DNA from: Anaerolineae bacterium
Lineage (GTDB): Bacteria > Chloroflexota > Anaerolineae > Aggregatilineales > Phototrophicaceae
Direction of reading: 5' to 3'
Assembly (NCBI GenBank): GCA_017303635.1
Contig: JAFLCG010000008.1
Span: forward strand, 124,001-188,000
DNA: 64,000 nucleotides
Shown: positions 1 through 7,993 of the stretch, in pieces
Layout: the number at the start of each line of letters is the position of its first letter
Numbering within the stretch: position 1 is the stretch's first letter
Program-made: the position numbers and the translations under genes
Notes under the pieces: generated by a model
The model's database searches: none
The model's input: only the letters and a program-made list of their open reading frames with translations
What the model was told of the DNA's origin: nothing

Positions 1-1
1 T

Positions 2-649
2 TCATCCGCGACGGTCGTCTCCCTCTTTCCCTTTAATGCGACCCCGGATACCCTGCTGGCTACCCAGGAAACGGCTGATCCGACCCTCACTTGCCTCGGC
101 AATCAGAAGGGTTACTATACCGTCTGGTATCGCCACACCTCTACGTCCAATCAAACGATCATCCTCAATACCGAAGCTAGCCTCTATGACACGGCTCTGG
201 GAGTTTTTAGCGGTTCTCCAGGCAACCTGACCGAGATCGCTTGTAATGATAATGACACCACGCCGCAAGCCCGGCTTGAGTTCTATGCCCAAAGCGGCGT
301 AACCTACTATTTTGTGCTTGCCAGCCCCACCAGCAGCGTATTTGGGCCTGCATCTCTGAATATTGCTTCGACCCCTGCTTCACCGGTAAGCACACGCTTC
401 ACCACCACTAGCCCAACCTTGACCTGGAATGCGGTGAGCGGCATCGGTGTCACCTATGAACTGCAGGTTTCTGCTGAAGCCAGCTTCTCACCCCTGGCCT
501 ATGCAGCTAACTCGATTGCTGGCCTAAGTCATACCGTGGGAACAGCGTTGTTCGATGGCACCTACTATTGGCGTGTGCGGGCGCGGTTCGGCAATGGCAC
601 CTTCTCTGGCTGGAGCACAGTAGGTACCTTCAGCATTGATGTCCCCTAA
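2..649 (+). CDS. Secreted protein, C-terminal part (5' end outside window)
   Basis: Open from the window edge to a stop at 647-649, about 215 residues, no start visible. The first ~110 residues form a beta-rich region (motifs YTVWYRHT, LGVFSGSPGNLTEIACNDND) that resembles bacterial pre-peptidase C-terminal (PPC) domains. The last ~90 residues form a fibronectin-III-like domain ending GTFSGWSTVGTFSIDVP. The same two-domain tail, with the same terminal FSIDVP, ends the next gene (881-3289), so the two are tandem paralogues. The missing N-terminus probably carries an M6-protease-like domain as in the neighbour, but this cannot be seen. Likely extracellular. Confidence 0.85.
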   Translation, partial: SSATVVSLFPFNATPDTLLATQETADPTLTCLGNQKGYYTVWYRHTSTSNQTIILNTEASLYDTALGVFSGSPGNLTEIACNDNDTTPQARLEFYAQSGVTYYFVLASPTSSVFGPASLNIASTPASPVSTRFTTTSPTLTWNAVSGIGVTYELQVSAEASFSPLAYAANSIAGLSHTVGTALFDGTYYWRVRARFGNGTFSGWSTVGTFSIDVP

Positions 650-679
650 GCCCTGGCAGTTTTGACCTATTGAATCGGG

Positions 680-717
680 TGGCGCTGGCGGAAATACTTC
701 CGCCAGCGCCATTTTTA
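680..717 (+). terminator. Rho-independent terminator
   Basis: A 12-bp perfect stem (TGGCGCTGGCGG at 680-691 with its complement at 700-711, extendable by two A-T pairs) is followed by TTTTT. It sits 30 nt after the stop of the partial gene. Confidence 0.85.
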
Positions 718-880
718 TTGCGGTTGGTTTAGGCACAGCTGCAAGCCGTGCATCCTGGCAATGTTTCGGCTGATAGCTTTATCAGATCAGCCTATCAGGA
801 TTGCAAGTTGAATAATAAAATAGATCTCTATAGAACATCAGGCTCACAATCATAGTTTAAGCGGTTTCATCGGAATCACT

Positions 881-3289
881 ATGAAAATCAAATTTGTACT
901 TGTTTCCCTGCTCCTATCAATCAATTTATCGTCTGGAACGATGAGATTGATGGGGCAGGACGATCCGGTTCGCCCCGGAACGGTTCCGATCACTAGCGCA
1001 GAAGCCTTGAACACTCGCGCTCAGGTTGGTGATGAAGTAATTCTTGAAGGTAATCTGACAGTAATCACCGCTGGATCGCGCACAACCGGCGCGACTGTGG
1101 ATCAGATTGTGACCTTGTACGCTCCGCAGGGGGAGGTCCTTGCCCATATTGCCAATCTGCCGGGGGATAACTTCAGTTTGGAGCCTCAGGTGGTACGGTT
1201 GACGGGGCAGGTTATGGCCCTGGCAACGCAGGAAGCACCGGCACAAATCGATTATCAGGCGCTTGAAGTCATTAATGCGGTCACGCCCAGTGCGATCACT
1301 GGCACCCTCACTTTTATGAATCTGATGTGCCGCTTCCCGGATGTAGTCGATGAAGTCTGGCAAAGTACGCCTGAGCAGATTCAGGCTATGTTTGGCAATA
1401 CATCTCCCAATCTGGGTCACTACTGGAATACGATGTCCTACGGGGCCGTCACCATTCTGCCCTTCACAACCGAATGGTTTACCCTCCCGCAGCCACGCGC
1501 GGCCTACTTCACTGGCAGCACCCCCAACATCCCCAAAATTGCTCAGGCTTGTGTCGATCTGGCTGATCCCACTTATGGGATGGGGAATTGGGGCATTCAC
1601 TTTATGATGAATGCCGACCTGGGAGACTCTTACTGGTTTGGTAATATCCAGGTCAGGGCCGAAGGCAATTTCCAGGTCATTCGTGGGGTCTGGGCACCAC
1701 CCTGGGCCCAGCGCTATGAATTCTTTTCCCAGACCATGGGATGGATGATGGGCTTGTCCTATTCAACGGGCCCGGCCAGCGCACCACCGCCTGGTCTCGT
1801 ATTCAACTCGGCCTGGGATGTCATGAGCGATAGGGGCGGCATCAATCACTGGGATGGCTTTTGCCCCGGTTTTCATCCGCGCTACGGCTGTTACCCGCAG
1901 GGCATCACTGCGGCACAGCTACAATATCCAGGTTGGGTACCTCTGTCATCTACTGGCGTGCTCAACAGCGCATCGTCCCTGTTGATCCGCCCGTTACGTG
2001 GCGGGTCGGTTGCAGGACAGATGAATAGGGTAACTGCTAGCGTTTGGAATGATTTGAACCGTTTTTACACCATCGAAGTGCGGGATGACACGGGGTATGA
2101 CCAGTGGAACATGCCGAATGTCCCGGCAGGCGGCGCAGTTATTATCCATTTGGTGGATAAAACCCGCAGCTTGCTTAGAGGTCAACCGCTGGTAGTCACA
2201 GCTGGCGGCAGCCAGGATCTCAACGGCCCGCCGGGGCAGTGGTTGCCCGGCGAGTCCTTTATCGATCCGGCCCGGCGGATCGTCATCAATGTTATTTCAC
2301 GCGAAGGTGACGCTATTCGCGTCAATGTGGGTAGTAATGAGACGTATCCAACCTATGATGCGGTGACGGCTGCCCGGCCCATCGTCCTGCAAAATGGCTA
2401 CTATACGAACATCGCGACCGATATTCTGGCCACACAGTCTCCCTCGGATGCCCCCATCTGTAACGGCCGCACTGGCTATTACACCCTCTGGTATCGCTAT
2501 ACGGCCCCGCTTGATATGCCCCTTCGCTTGGTTTTGGGCGGTGTTTCTCGGGATGGAATGATCGGTGTTTACCAGGGTACCCCCACCAATCTGACCCCTG
2601 TAGCCTGTATCGAAAACAACGCCAACGATGGGTTTGAAGTCGATCTGACCCGCAATACCACTTACTATATCGTGACCGCCAGCAAATCTCCGGCAGATTA
2701 TGGTCAATTTCAGTTTGTGGCATGGGATTATCTGAATCCGGGTCCAACTACGTTGATCGTGCCTGCCGCTGGAGCCACAATCGACGACAGCACCCCCACC
2801 TTTACCTGGTCGGCAGTACCGAACGCTGTCAATTATGACATCTACTATCGTCGCCTTCCGGGCACCTCCTGGAACTATGTGCTGGACGTTACGGGTACCA
2901 GTTACACGATACCCTCAGCTTTACCCCCTGGTACCTACGAATGGTTTGTACAGACGCAGCGCTACTTTGCGGGAGAAGACTCGGCGCGATCTACCTTTGA
3001 GTTGATCTCCTCGCCCTCATCTGCTCCCCTTCGCAACAACCTTACCGTTGCCACGCCTACCCTGAGTTGGAACGCCGTCAGCAATGCGGTCAGCTATGAG
3101 ATTCAGATTGCTACGAATAGTGCCTTCTCGCCCCTCGTCTACGCGACTAATGGCCTTGTGGGTTTGTCTCACCCGGTAGCAAGCAACTTGGCGAATGGCA
3201 TCTACTACTGGCGTGTGCGGGCCAACTTTGCTAATGGTACCTTCTCGGGCTGGAGCGCAGTGGACACCTTCAGCATTGATGTCCCGTAA
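881..3289 (+). CDS. Secreted M6-protease-like protein with lost zinc motif, PPC-like and two FN3-like domains
   Basis: 802 residues. A Sec signal peptide covers about residues 1-25, followed by an OB-like beta domain (~30-130). Residues ~145-400 resemble the immune-inhibitor-A (M6) metalloprotease fold: FPDV..., GHYWNTMSYGA and, near its end, NSAWDVMS, the usual companion of the M6 active site. At the expected HEXXH position (residues 284-288) the protein reads QTMGW, so both zinc histidines and the catalytic glutamate are gone. A PPC-like domain (~500-612) and two FN3-like domains (~625-715 and ~716-802) follow. I infer a secreted, catalytically dead adhesion or substrate-binding protein. 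It is a tandem paralogue of the partial gene upstream. Loss of activity is inferred from the motif only. Confidence 0.85.
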   Translation: MKIKFVLVSLLLSINLSSGTMRLMGQDDPVRPGTVPITSAEALNTRAQVGDEVILEGNLTVITAGSRTTGATVDQIVTLYAPQGEVLAHIANLPGDNFSLEPQVVRLTGQVMALATQEAPAQIDYQALEVINAVTPSAITGTLTFMNLMCRFPDVVDEVWQSTPEQIQAMFGNTSPNLGHYWNTMSYGAVTILPFTTEWFTLPQPRAAYFTGSTPNIPKIAQACVDLADPTYGMGNWGIHFMMNADLGDSYWFGNIQVRAEGNFQVIRGVWAPPWAQRYEFFSQTMGWMMGLSYSTGPASAPPPGLVFNSAWDVMSDRGGINHWDGFCPGFHPRYGCYPQGITAAQLQYPGWVPLSSTGVLNSASSLLIRPLRGGSVAGQMNRVTASVWNDLNRFYTIEVRDDTGYDQWNMPNVPAGGAVIIHLVDKTRSLLRGQPLVVTAGGSQDLNGPPGQWLPGESFIDPARRIVINVISREGDAIRVNVGSNETYPTYDAVTAARPIVLQNGYYTNIATDILATQSPSDAPICNGRTGYYTLWYRYTAPLDMPLRLVLGGVSRDGMIGVYQGTPTNLTPVACIENNANDGFEVDLTRNTTYYIVTASKSPADYGQFQFVAWDYLNPGPTTLIVPAAGATIDDSTPTFTWSAVPNAVNYDIYYRRLPGTSWNYVLDVTGTSYTIPSALPPGTYEWFVQTQRYFAGEDSARSTFELISSPSSAPLRNNLTVATPTLSWNAVSNAVSYEIQIATNSAFSPLVYATNGLVGLSHPVASNLANGIYYWRVRANFANGTFSGWSAVDTFSIDVP

Positions 3290-3319
3290 AAGCGGGTAGT
3301 CAGTCGCAATCCTCAAAAC

Positions 3320-3344
3320 GGGCTTCGCACATGTAGCGAAGCCC
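3320..3344. terminator. Hairpin between convergent genes
   Basis: A 9-bp perfect stem (GGGCTTCGC / GCGAAGCCC) with a 7-nt loop lies between the stop at 3289 and the convergent gene ending at 3374. The T-tract is weak on both strands. It probably terminates both genes. Confidence 0.55.
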
Positions 3345-3373
3345 ATTGTATTGATGGAAGGTCTTCTACCGGC

Positions 3374-3904
3374 CTACCCCCGCCAGTAGCGCAGGATTGT
3401 GCTGCCGTCGGTGAATCCCAGCGGTAGAAACGCCCCAAGGCACAGCACCACCAGATTATTCAGGAACATATATACCACCACCCACCAGATCAATCCGCCT
3501 TCCCCCAGCGGGCGCAGGATCAGCAGCAAAGCACCCCAGAACAGGGCGTAGAGCAGGCTGGCAGCAGGGCCGCCCAGCGCCCGTATGATGTGCATCCGAC
3601 CCGGCAGCGGCGGTTCATTTTTGGGATAGATCGAAGCCGCCAGCACCCACCAGAAGCGCATTCCGATCATCGGATGGCCGACCGACCGCGCCGCAGCGGC
3701 ATGACCCAGATTATGCACCACTTCGGACGTGGGATTCAGGGCAGTTGCCAGCAGCGCCCCGAAGATCGCCTCAGCCGGGGAGAAGTGCAGCGCCAGCAGA
3801 GCCACAGCGCTCAGGACCACCCACAAAACCCCATGCCCGATCAACGCCGTCGGGTGAGCAGTGATTTTCAGACCAAATAAGTTCCCAATAGGTATAGATG
3901 ACAT
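3374..3904 (-). CDS. M50 (site-2-protease-like) membrane protein with HNLGH motif
   Basis: 176 residues with about four membrane segments. The layout is that of small M50 intramembrane metalloproteases: a first motif in a membrane helix (residues 64-68) and a second motif near the C-terminus (LPLGFTDGSTI, Asp166). The first motif reads HNLGH instead of HExxH, so the histidine zinc ligands remain but the catalytic Glu is Asn. Activity is therefore doubtful. It could be an inactive S2P homologue with a regulatory role. Convergent with the secreted protein at 881-3289; no operon partner. Confidence 0.75.
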   Translation of the reverse strand: MSSIPIGNLFGLKITAHPTALIGHGVLWVVLSAVALLALHFSPAEAIFGALLATALNPTSEVVHNLGHAAAARSVGHPMIGMRFWWVLAASIYPKNEPPLPGRMHIIRALGGPAASLLYALFWGALLLILRPLGEGGLIWWVVVYMFLNNLVVLCLGAFLPLGFTDGSTILRYWRG

Positions 3905-4021
3905 CGTGCAATACTTTCCTGAAAAGAATGTGCAATCGTTTTAATATAACGTAATGTATTACCTGTTCTTTACCTGCATAACAGGTAATCTTCCCCATGT
4001 CATCGTCATGTATCATCTCTA

Positions 4022-4205
4022 CTTTGCATCTTTGCCCCTTTGCATTAAAAATCTTCCTCTGTTTCTCTGCTCCTCTGCAGTAAAAACGCTTTGCGGCTTT
4101 GCCCCTTCGCATTACACATCAGCCTCTGCTGCTCTGTTTCTCTGCTCCTCTGCTCCTCTGCAGTAACAACACGTTGCGGCTTTGCCCCTTTGCCGCTTTG
4201 CATTA
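4022..4205. repeat. Octamer-period repeat array (CTCTGNNN / CTTTGCNN)
   Basis: This fills most of the gap between the M50-like and Smr genes (3905-4243). On the + strand it has an 8-nt period: blocks of CTCTGNNN, a short linker beginning CAGTAA, then blocks of CTTTGCNN ending in ATTA. Three larger units can be read (about 4022-4047, 4052-4113 and 4122-4205); the first has only the CTTTGC block. ORFs across it on either strand are low-complexity and rejected. No gene is seen in the gap. Confidence 0.8.
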
Positions 4206-4243
4206 ATTCTCTTCTCTTCATCGGCCGTAAAATCTGCATTGGT

Positions 4244-4498
4244 CTAATGCCGAAAATGCACGAAGATCCGCCCAAAGTTCTTATCGTCCTTCTCCACCCG
4301 ATGGTATAGTGCCCGGATGTGCTTCTGATCCAAAAACCGCAGCACCTTCTTCTTTAAGGCACCGCTGCCCTTGCCCGGAATGATCTCCACCAGTTCGATG
4401 CGCTTCTCAACCGCCTCCTGCACGATGCGGTTCAGTTCGCTCTCGATCATCCCGCCCTTGTTGTAGATGTCATGCAAATCGAGTTTCAGCTTTGCCAT
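4244..4498 (-). CDS. Small Smr-domain protein
   Basis: 84 residues, essentially one Smr (MutS2 C-terminal-like) domain. The family motifs are visible: LDLHD near the start, and GKGSGALKKKVLRFL in the middle, which corresponds to the glycine-rich loop after the strand. Stand-alone Smr proteins are nucleases or nucleic-acid binders of variable role; the exact substrate cannot be read here. It is transcribed away from ychF, and the intergenic sequence on its 5' side carries degenerate heptamer repeats. Confidence 0.85.
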   Translation of the reverse strand: MAKLKLDLHDIYNKGGMIESELNRIVQEAVEKRIELVEIIPGKGSGALKKKVLRFLDQKHIRALYHRVEKDDKNFGRIFVHFRH

Positions 4499-4581
4499 GT
4501 TTTGCTCCCAGCATTCAGCCGCCAGCTACCAGCTTATGACTACCAGTGACCCGTCTGGCTATCCGCTTCTATTCACTTCTT

Positions 4582-4612
4582 CACTAACCACTAGCCACCA
4601 GCCACGCCCCAC
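4582..4612 (+). repeat. Heptamer tandem repeat (consensus CACYARC)
   Basis: Four successive 7-nt units of the pattern CACNNNC plus a partial fifth lie between the Smr gene and ychF. A more degenerate stretch with similar CCAGCTA-type units lies at about 4507-4550. Same 7-nt period as the arrays at 37001-37042 and 51521-51550. Confidence 0.65.
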
Positions 4613-4685
4613 TCTATGCCATTGTAACCGCCTCGGCTATACTTCGCTGCGTATCAACCCGTTCCAGAATAGAGAAACCATCCCT

Positions 4686-5768
4686 ATGCGTCTTGGCATC
4701 ATTGGCCTGCCCAACAGCGGCAAAACCACCATTTTTAACGCCCTCACCGGGCAAAACCTGCCCACAGGTGCCGCCACCAGCGGTCAATTTGAAGTCCATA
4801 CCGCCATCGTCCCGGTACCAGATGCCCGCATCGACCACCTCAAGGCTATGTACAACCCGAAGAAGACCATCTACGCCACCGTCACCTACGCGGACATTGG
4901 TGGTCTGGATAAAGGCATCAACGAAGGTGGCTTGAAAGGCCAGTTCCGTACGGAACTCGGTCAGGCGGATGCCTTTGTTCACGTCGTTCGCGCCTTCGCT
5001 AATGATAACGTCCCGCATCCCTACGAAACCGTCAACCCCCAACGCGACCTGGAAACCCTGGACTCCGAGTTCCTGCTCTCCGACCTGGTCACGGTCGAAA
5101 AACGCCTTGAAAAGCTCCAAGGCGAAATGCGTGTCAAAGGCAAGACAGTTGACCCGCTGGTGCCCAAAGAACTCGAACTGATGGAACGCTTCAAGGCGCA
5201 GCTCGATGCTGAAAAGCCCCTGATCGAATTCGACGACCTCACTGCCGAGCAGCACAAGACCATTCGTGGTTACGGCTTCCTGACTCTCAAACCCGTCCTG
5301 GTGGTCGCCAACCTCGGCGATGAAGCCAAGGATGTGAACACCCTGCTCCAGTACAATCGGGTCAAGTCGCAGATCGTCGGCCTGCAGGGCAAGATCGAAT
5401 CCGAACTGGCCCAGCTCACCCCGGAAGATGCCGCCATGTTCATGGAAGAATACGGCATCACCGAACTCAGCGCTGCCAAGGTCATCCGCCTTTCGTATGA
5501 ACTGCTGAATACGCAGGCTTTCTTCACCGTAGGTGAAGACGAAGTCCGCGCCTGGAGCATCCCCATCGGTGCGACTGCTCCGGAAGCCGCCGGTGCCATC
5601 CACAGCGACCTGCAAAAGGGCTTCATCCGCGCCGAAGTGATGAAATACGACGACCTGATCGCCGGTGGTAGTGAAGCTGCGCTCAAAGCCACCGGTAAAT
5701 TCCGGCTGGAAGGCAAGGAATATGTGGTGCAGGATGGCGATATTGTGCACATCCGGCACAACGGATAA
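4686..5768 (+). CDS. ychF: Obg-like ATPase YchF
   Basis: 360 residues, the usual YchF length (about 363). The P-loop is GLPNSGKT at residues 7-14. The family's altered G4 motif appears as ANLGDE instead of NKxD, which in YchF explains ATP over GTP preference. The C-terminal TGS domain ends in the typical KEYVVQDGDIVHIRHNG. YchF binds ribosomes and affects translation and stress responses. The frame is open further upstream to 4467, but the ATG at 4686 gives the canonical N-terminus (MRLGIIGLPNSGKT); the extension crosses repeat DNA and is rejected. No strong Shine-Dalgarno is seen. Confidence 0.95.
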   Translation: MRLGIIGLPNSGKTTIFNALTGQNLPTGAATSGQFEVHTAIVPVPDARIDHLKAMYNPKKTIYATVTYADIGGLDKGINEGGLKGQFRTELGQADAFVHVVRAFANDNVPHPYETVNPQRDLETLDSEFLLSDLVTVEKRLEKLQGEMRVKGKTVDPLVPKELELMERFKAQLDAEKPLIEFDDLTAEQHKTIRGYGFLTLKPVLVVANLGDEAKDVNTLLQYNRVKSQIVGLQGKIESELAQLTPEDAAMFMEEYGITELSAAKVIRLSYELLNTQAFFTVGEDEVRAWSIPIGATAPEAAGAIHSDLQKGFIRAEVMKYDDLIAGGSEAALKATGKFRLEGKEYVVQDGDIVHIRHNG

Positions 5769-5910
5769 GCGGCCCGTTCGAACACGTTCATGGTTCGCAC
5801 CGGCGATTTGACTGTAGAATCATCGCACAACAGTCTTGTAGTCGCGGAGTGCAGTTGGCTGGCGGATTTCTTGACCAGGTTATACGCAGATGAGATGGTC
5901 GGTATCTGGT

Positions 5911-5939
5911 TTGATTCGTAACCCATCGTCCGGTAAACT
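5911..5939 (+). promoter_or_regulatory. Candidate sigma-70 promoter of the pdh operon
   Basis: TTGATT (5911-5916), a 17-nt spacer, then TAAACT (5934-5939). The expected start site is near 5946, leaving an ~80-nt leader before the E1 alpha ATG. Sequence match only. Confidence 0.45.
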
Positions 5940-6027
5940 AACGACGTTTCCGCCGAAATAAGCCCCGCACAGCCGCGTCAGCCCCTATCCGATGGCGTCT
6001 ATGATGCTGTGCAATTGAGGAGTGGAC

Positions 6028-7020
6028 ATGGCAGCCTTGAAGAAAGAGACGCTGCTGGAGTGGTACCGCCAGATGGTGCTGATCCGGCAGTTTGAAGACC
6101 GATGCGCGGATTTGTATTTCAATTCCAAGAAGATCACCGGCGTTTACATGCACCTCTACAGCGGTCACGAGGCTGTTGGCGTTGGTGCACTCGGCGCGCT
6201 GAAAGAGACTGACCACGTCATTACTGCCTACCGCGATCACGGTCTGGCGCTCATCCGTGGCGTTTCCGCGGATGCCATCATGGCAGAGATGATGGGGAAG
6301 CGCACCGGTACCAGCGGCGGTAAAGGTGGCTCCATGCACATCGCCTCCCGCCAGCACAACTTTTGGGGTGGTTACGCCATCGTCGGTGGGCATTTACCGC
6401 TGGCGACCGGGTTGGCCCTGGGTGCCCGTTATAACAACACTGATGAAGTGGTCGTCTCCATGATCGGTGACGGCGCGACCAACAACGGTTACTTCCACGA
6501 AGCCCTCAACATGAGCCAGCTTTGGGACTTGCCCAACGTCTGGATTATCGAGAACAACCTGGTCGGCATGGGCACCCGTATCGAAGACTCCAGTGGCCAG
6601 ACCGAACTGCACAAACGCGCCATCGCCTTCGGTATGAAGGATCTGGGCCGCGTGGACGGTCAGGATGTCTTCAAAATGTATGAAGCTGCATCAGAAGCAG
6701 TAGAGTATGCTCGCAAGTCCGGCCCGGTGCTGATCGAAGCGCTGACCTATCGGTATGAAGGTCACGGCGTTTCCGATAAAACCTTCGACAAGCGCTTCGG
6801 TGATGAACTCAAGGCCTGGGAAGCGCGTGATCCCATCAATATTCTCGCGCATCACATCACCACCAAGTACAAGAACATGGACGCCGAACTGGAAGCGATC
6901 AAGGCCGAAACGCTGAAGGTCGTCGATGCCTCCGTCGAGTTCGCCAGCAATAGCCCGGACCCGGATCTGAACGATCTGGTTGCCAACGTCTACGTCGGAA
7001 GGGACTACGATGTCATCTAA
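6028..7020 (+). CDS. pdhA: Pyruvate/2-oxo acid dehydrogenase E1 component, alpha subunit
   Basis: 330 residues. Thiamine-diphosphate-dependent E1 alpha: the GDGATNNGYFHEALN segment and the following ENNLVGMGT form the classical GDG-X(n)-NN cofactor motif, and the conserved TGxGGKGGSMH region (TSGGKGGSMHI) is present. It decarboxylates a 2-oxo acid, most likely pyruvate (acetoin is an alternative for this subfamily), as a heterotetramer with the next gene product. ATG at 6028 is chosen over GTG at 6022 because AGGAG (6018-6022) then has a 5-nt spacing. Overlaps pdhB by 11 nt. Confidence 0.93.
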   Translation: MAALKKETLLEWYRQMVLIRQFEDRCADLYFNSKKITGVYMHLYSGHEAVGVGALGALKETDHVITAYRDHGLALIRGVSADAIMAEMMGKRTGTSGGKGGSMHIASRQHNFWGGYAIVGGHLPLATGLALGARYNNTDEVVVSMIGDGATNNGYFHEALNMSQLWDLPNVWIIENNLVGMGTRIEDSSGQTELHKRAIAFGMKDLGRVDGQDVFKMYEAASEAVEYARKSGPVLIEALTYRYEGHGVSDKTFDKRFGDELKAWEARDPINILAHHITTKYKNMDAELEAIKAETLKVVDASVEFASNSPDPDLNDLVANVYVGRDYDVI

Positions 7021-7993
7021 GAATATTTCCATGCGCGATGCCCTCCACCGCGCATTGTGGGAGGAGATGGAGCGCGATGAGCGCGTCTTCGTCATGGGTG
7101 AAGAAGTCGGCAAATGGAACGGCACCCATAAAGTGACCCGTGACATGCTCGACCACTTCGGCCCCCGGCGGGTGAAAGATACCCCCATTAGCGAGATGGC
7201 GATTGGCGGTGCTGCCGTCGGTGCAGCCATGTACGGTCTGCGCCCGGTGGCGGAGATGATGACGATCAATTTCGCGTTTCTGGCGATTGATGCCATCATC
7301 AACCACGCTGCTAAAGTTCACTATATGTTCAACGGACAGTTCACGGTGCCGCTGGTCATTCGTGCTGCGACGGGTTGGGGTATGCAGGCGACTGCCACCC
7401 ACTCACACATGCCAGAGCCGATCTTCGCGCATTTCCCCGGTCTGTACGTCGGCTGCCCCTCGAACGCCGGTGATGCCTACGGGATGCTGAAGGCCGCTAT
7501 CCGCGATGACAATCCGGTGCTCTTTACCGAAACCATTGCGCTCTATCCAAAACCCGGCCCGGTGCCGGACGACCCGGATTACATCGTCCCCATCGGCAAG
7601 GCGGATATCAAGCGCCCCGGCAAGGACGTGACCATCGTCAGCTTTGCCCGTGGCGTGGAATGGTCGCTCAAAGCGGCAGATGCACTGGCCAAAGAAGGCA
7701 TTGAGTGCGAAGTGGTTGACCTGCGCTGGCTGCGCCCGTTGGATACCGCCACCGTGTTCGAGAGCTTCCGCAAGACCAACCGCTGCGTGATCGTTGAAGA
7801 ATGCCTGCCTCACTACAGCCTGGGCAGCGAAATCGCCGCGCAAATTCAGGAAAACTGTTTCGACTACATGGATGCGCCCATCAAGCGGGTGAGCGCCATG
7901 GATGTACCGCTGCCTTTCGCCAAAGACATCGAACTGGCCGCGCTGCCTGACGAACACAAAGTCATTGCAGCAGTGAAAGAGGTTCTGGGATGA
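7010..7993 (+). CDS. pdhB: Pyruvate/2-oxo acid dehydrogenase E1 component, beta subunit
   Basis: 327 residues with the transketolase pyrimidine-binding domain followed by the C-terminal transketolase domain. Family signatures: VFVMGEEVGKWNGTHKVT, TPISEMAIGGAAVGAAMYGLRPVAE and VDLRWLRPLDTATV. It completes the E1 active site with the alpha subunit. The start at 7010 lies inside the end of pdhA and is preceded by GGAAGGGA. The stop overlaps the pdhC start (ATGA), so the subunits are probably translationally coupled. Confidence 0.95.
   Translation: MSSKNISMRDALHRALWEEMERDERVFVMGEEVGKWNGTHKVTRDMLDHFGPRRVKDTPISEMAIGGAAVGAAMYGLRPVAEMMTINFAFLAIDAIINHAAKVHYMFNGQFTVPLVIRAATGWGMQATATHSHMPEPIFAHFPGLYVGCPSNAGDAYGMLKAAIRDDNPVLFTETIALYPKPGPVPDDPDYIVPIGKADIKRPGKDVTIVSFARGVEWSLKAADALAKEGIECEVVDLRWLRPLDTATVFESFRKTNRCVIVEECLPHYSLGSEIAAQIQENCFDYMDAPIKRVSAMDVPLPFAKDIELAALPDEHKVIAAVKEVLG

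Noticed and set aside
4022..4205. CRISPR array
   Set aside because: Units are 8 nt with no unique spacers of 25-40 nt; no cas genes.
4467..4685. 73-codon N-terminal extension of ychF
   Set aside because: Crosses heptamer repeats and part of the Smr gene; YchF proteins begin at the P-loop strand.
4614..5759. 381-codon ORF antisense to ychF
   Set aside because: It is the shadow of a conserved, family-length gene; its translation has no protein-like motifs.
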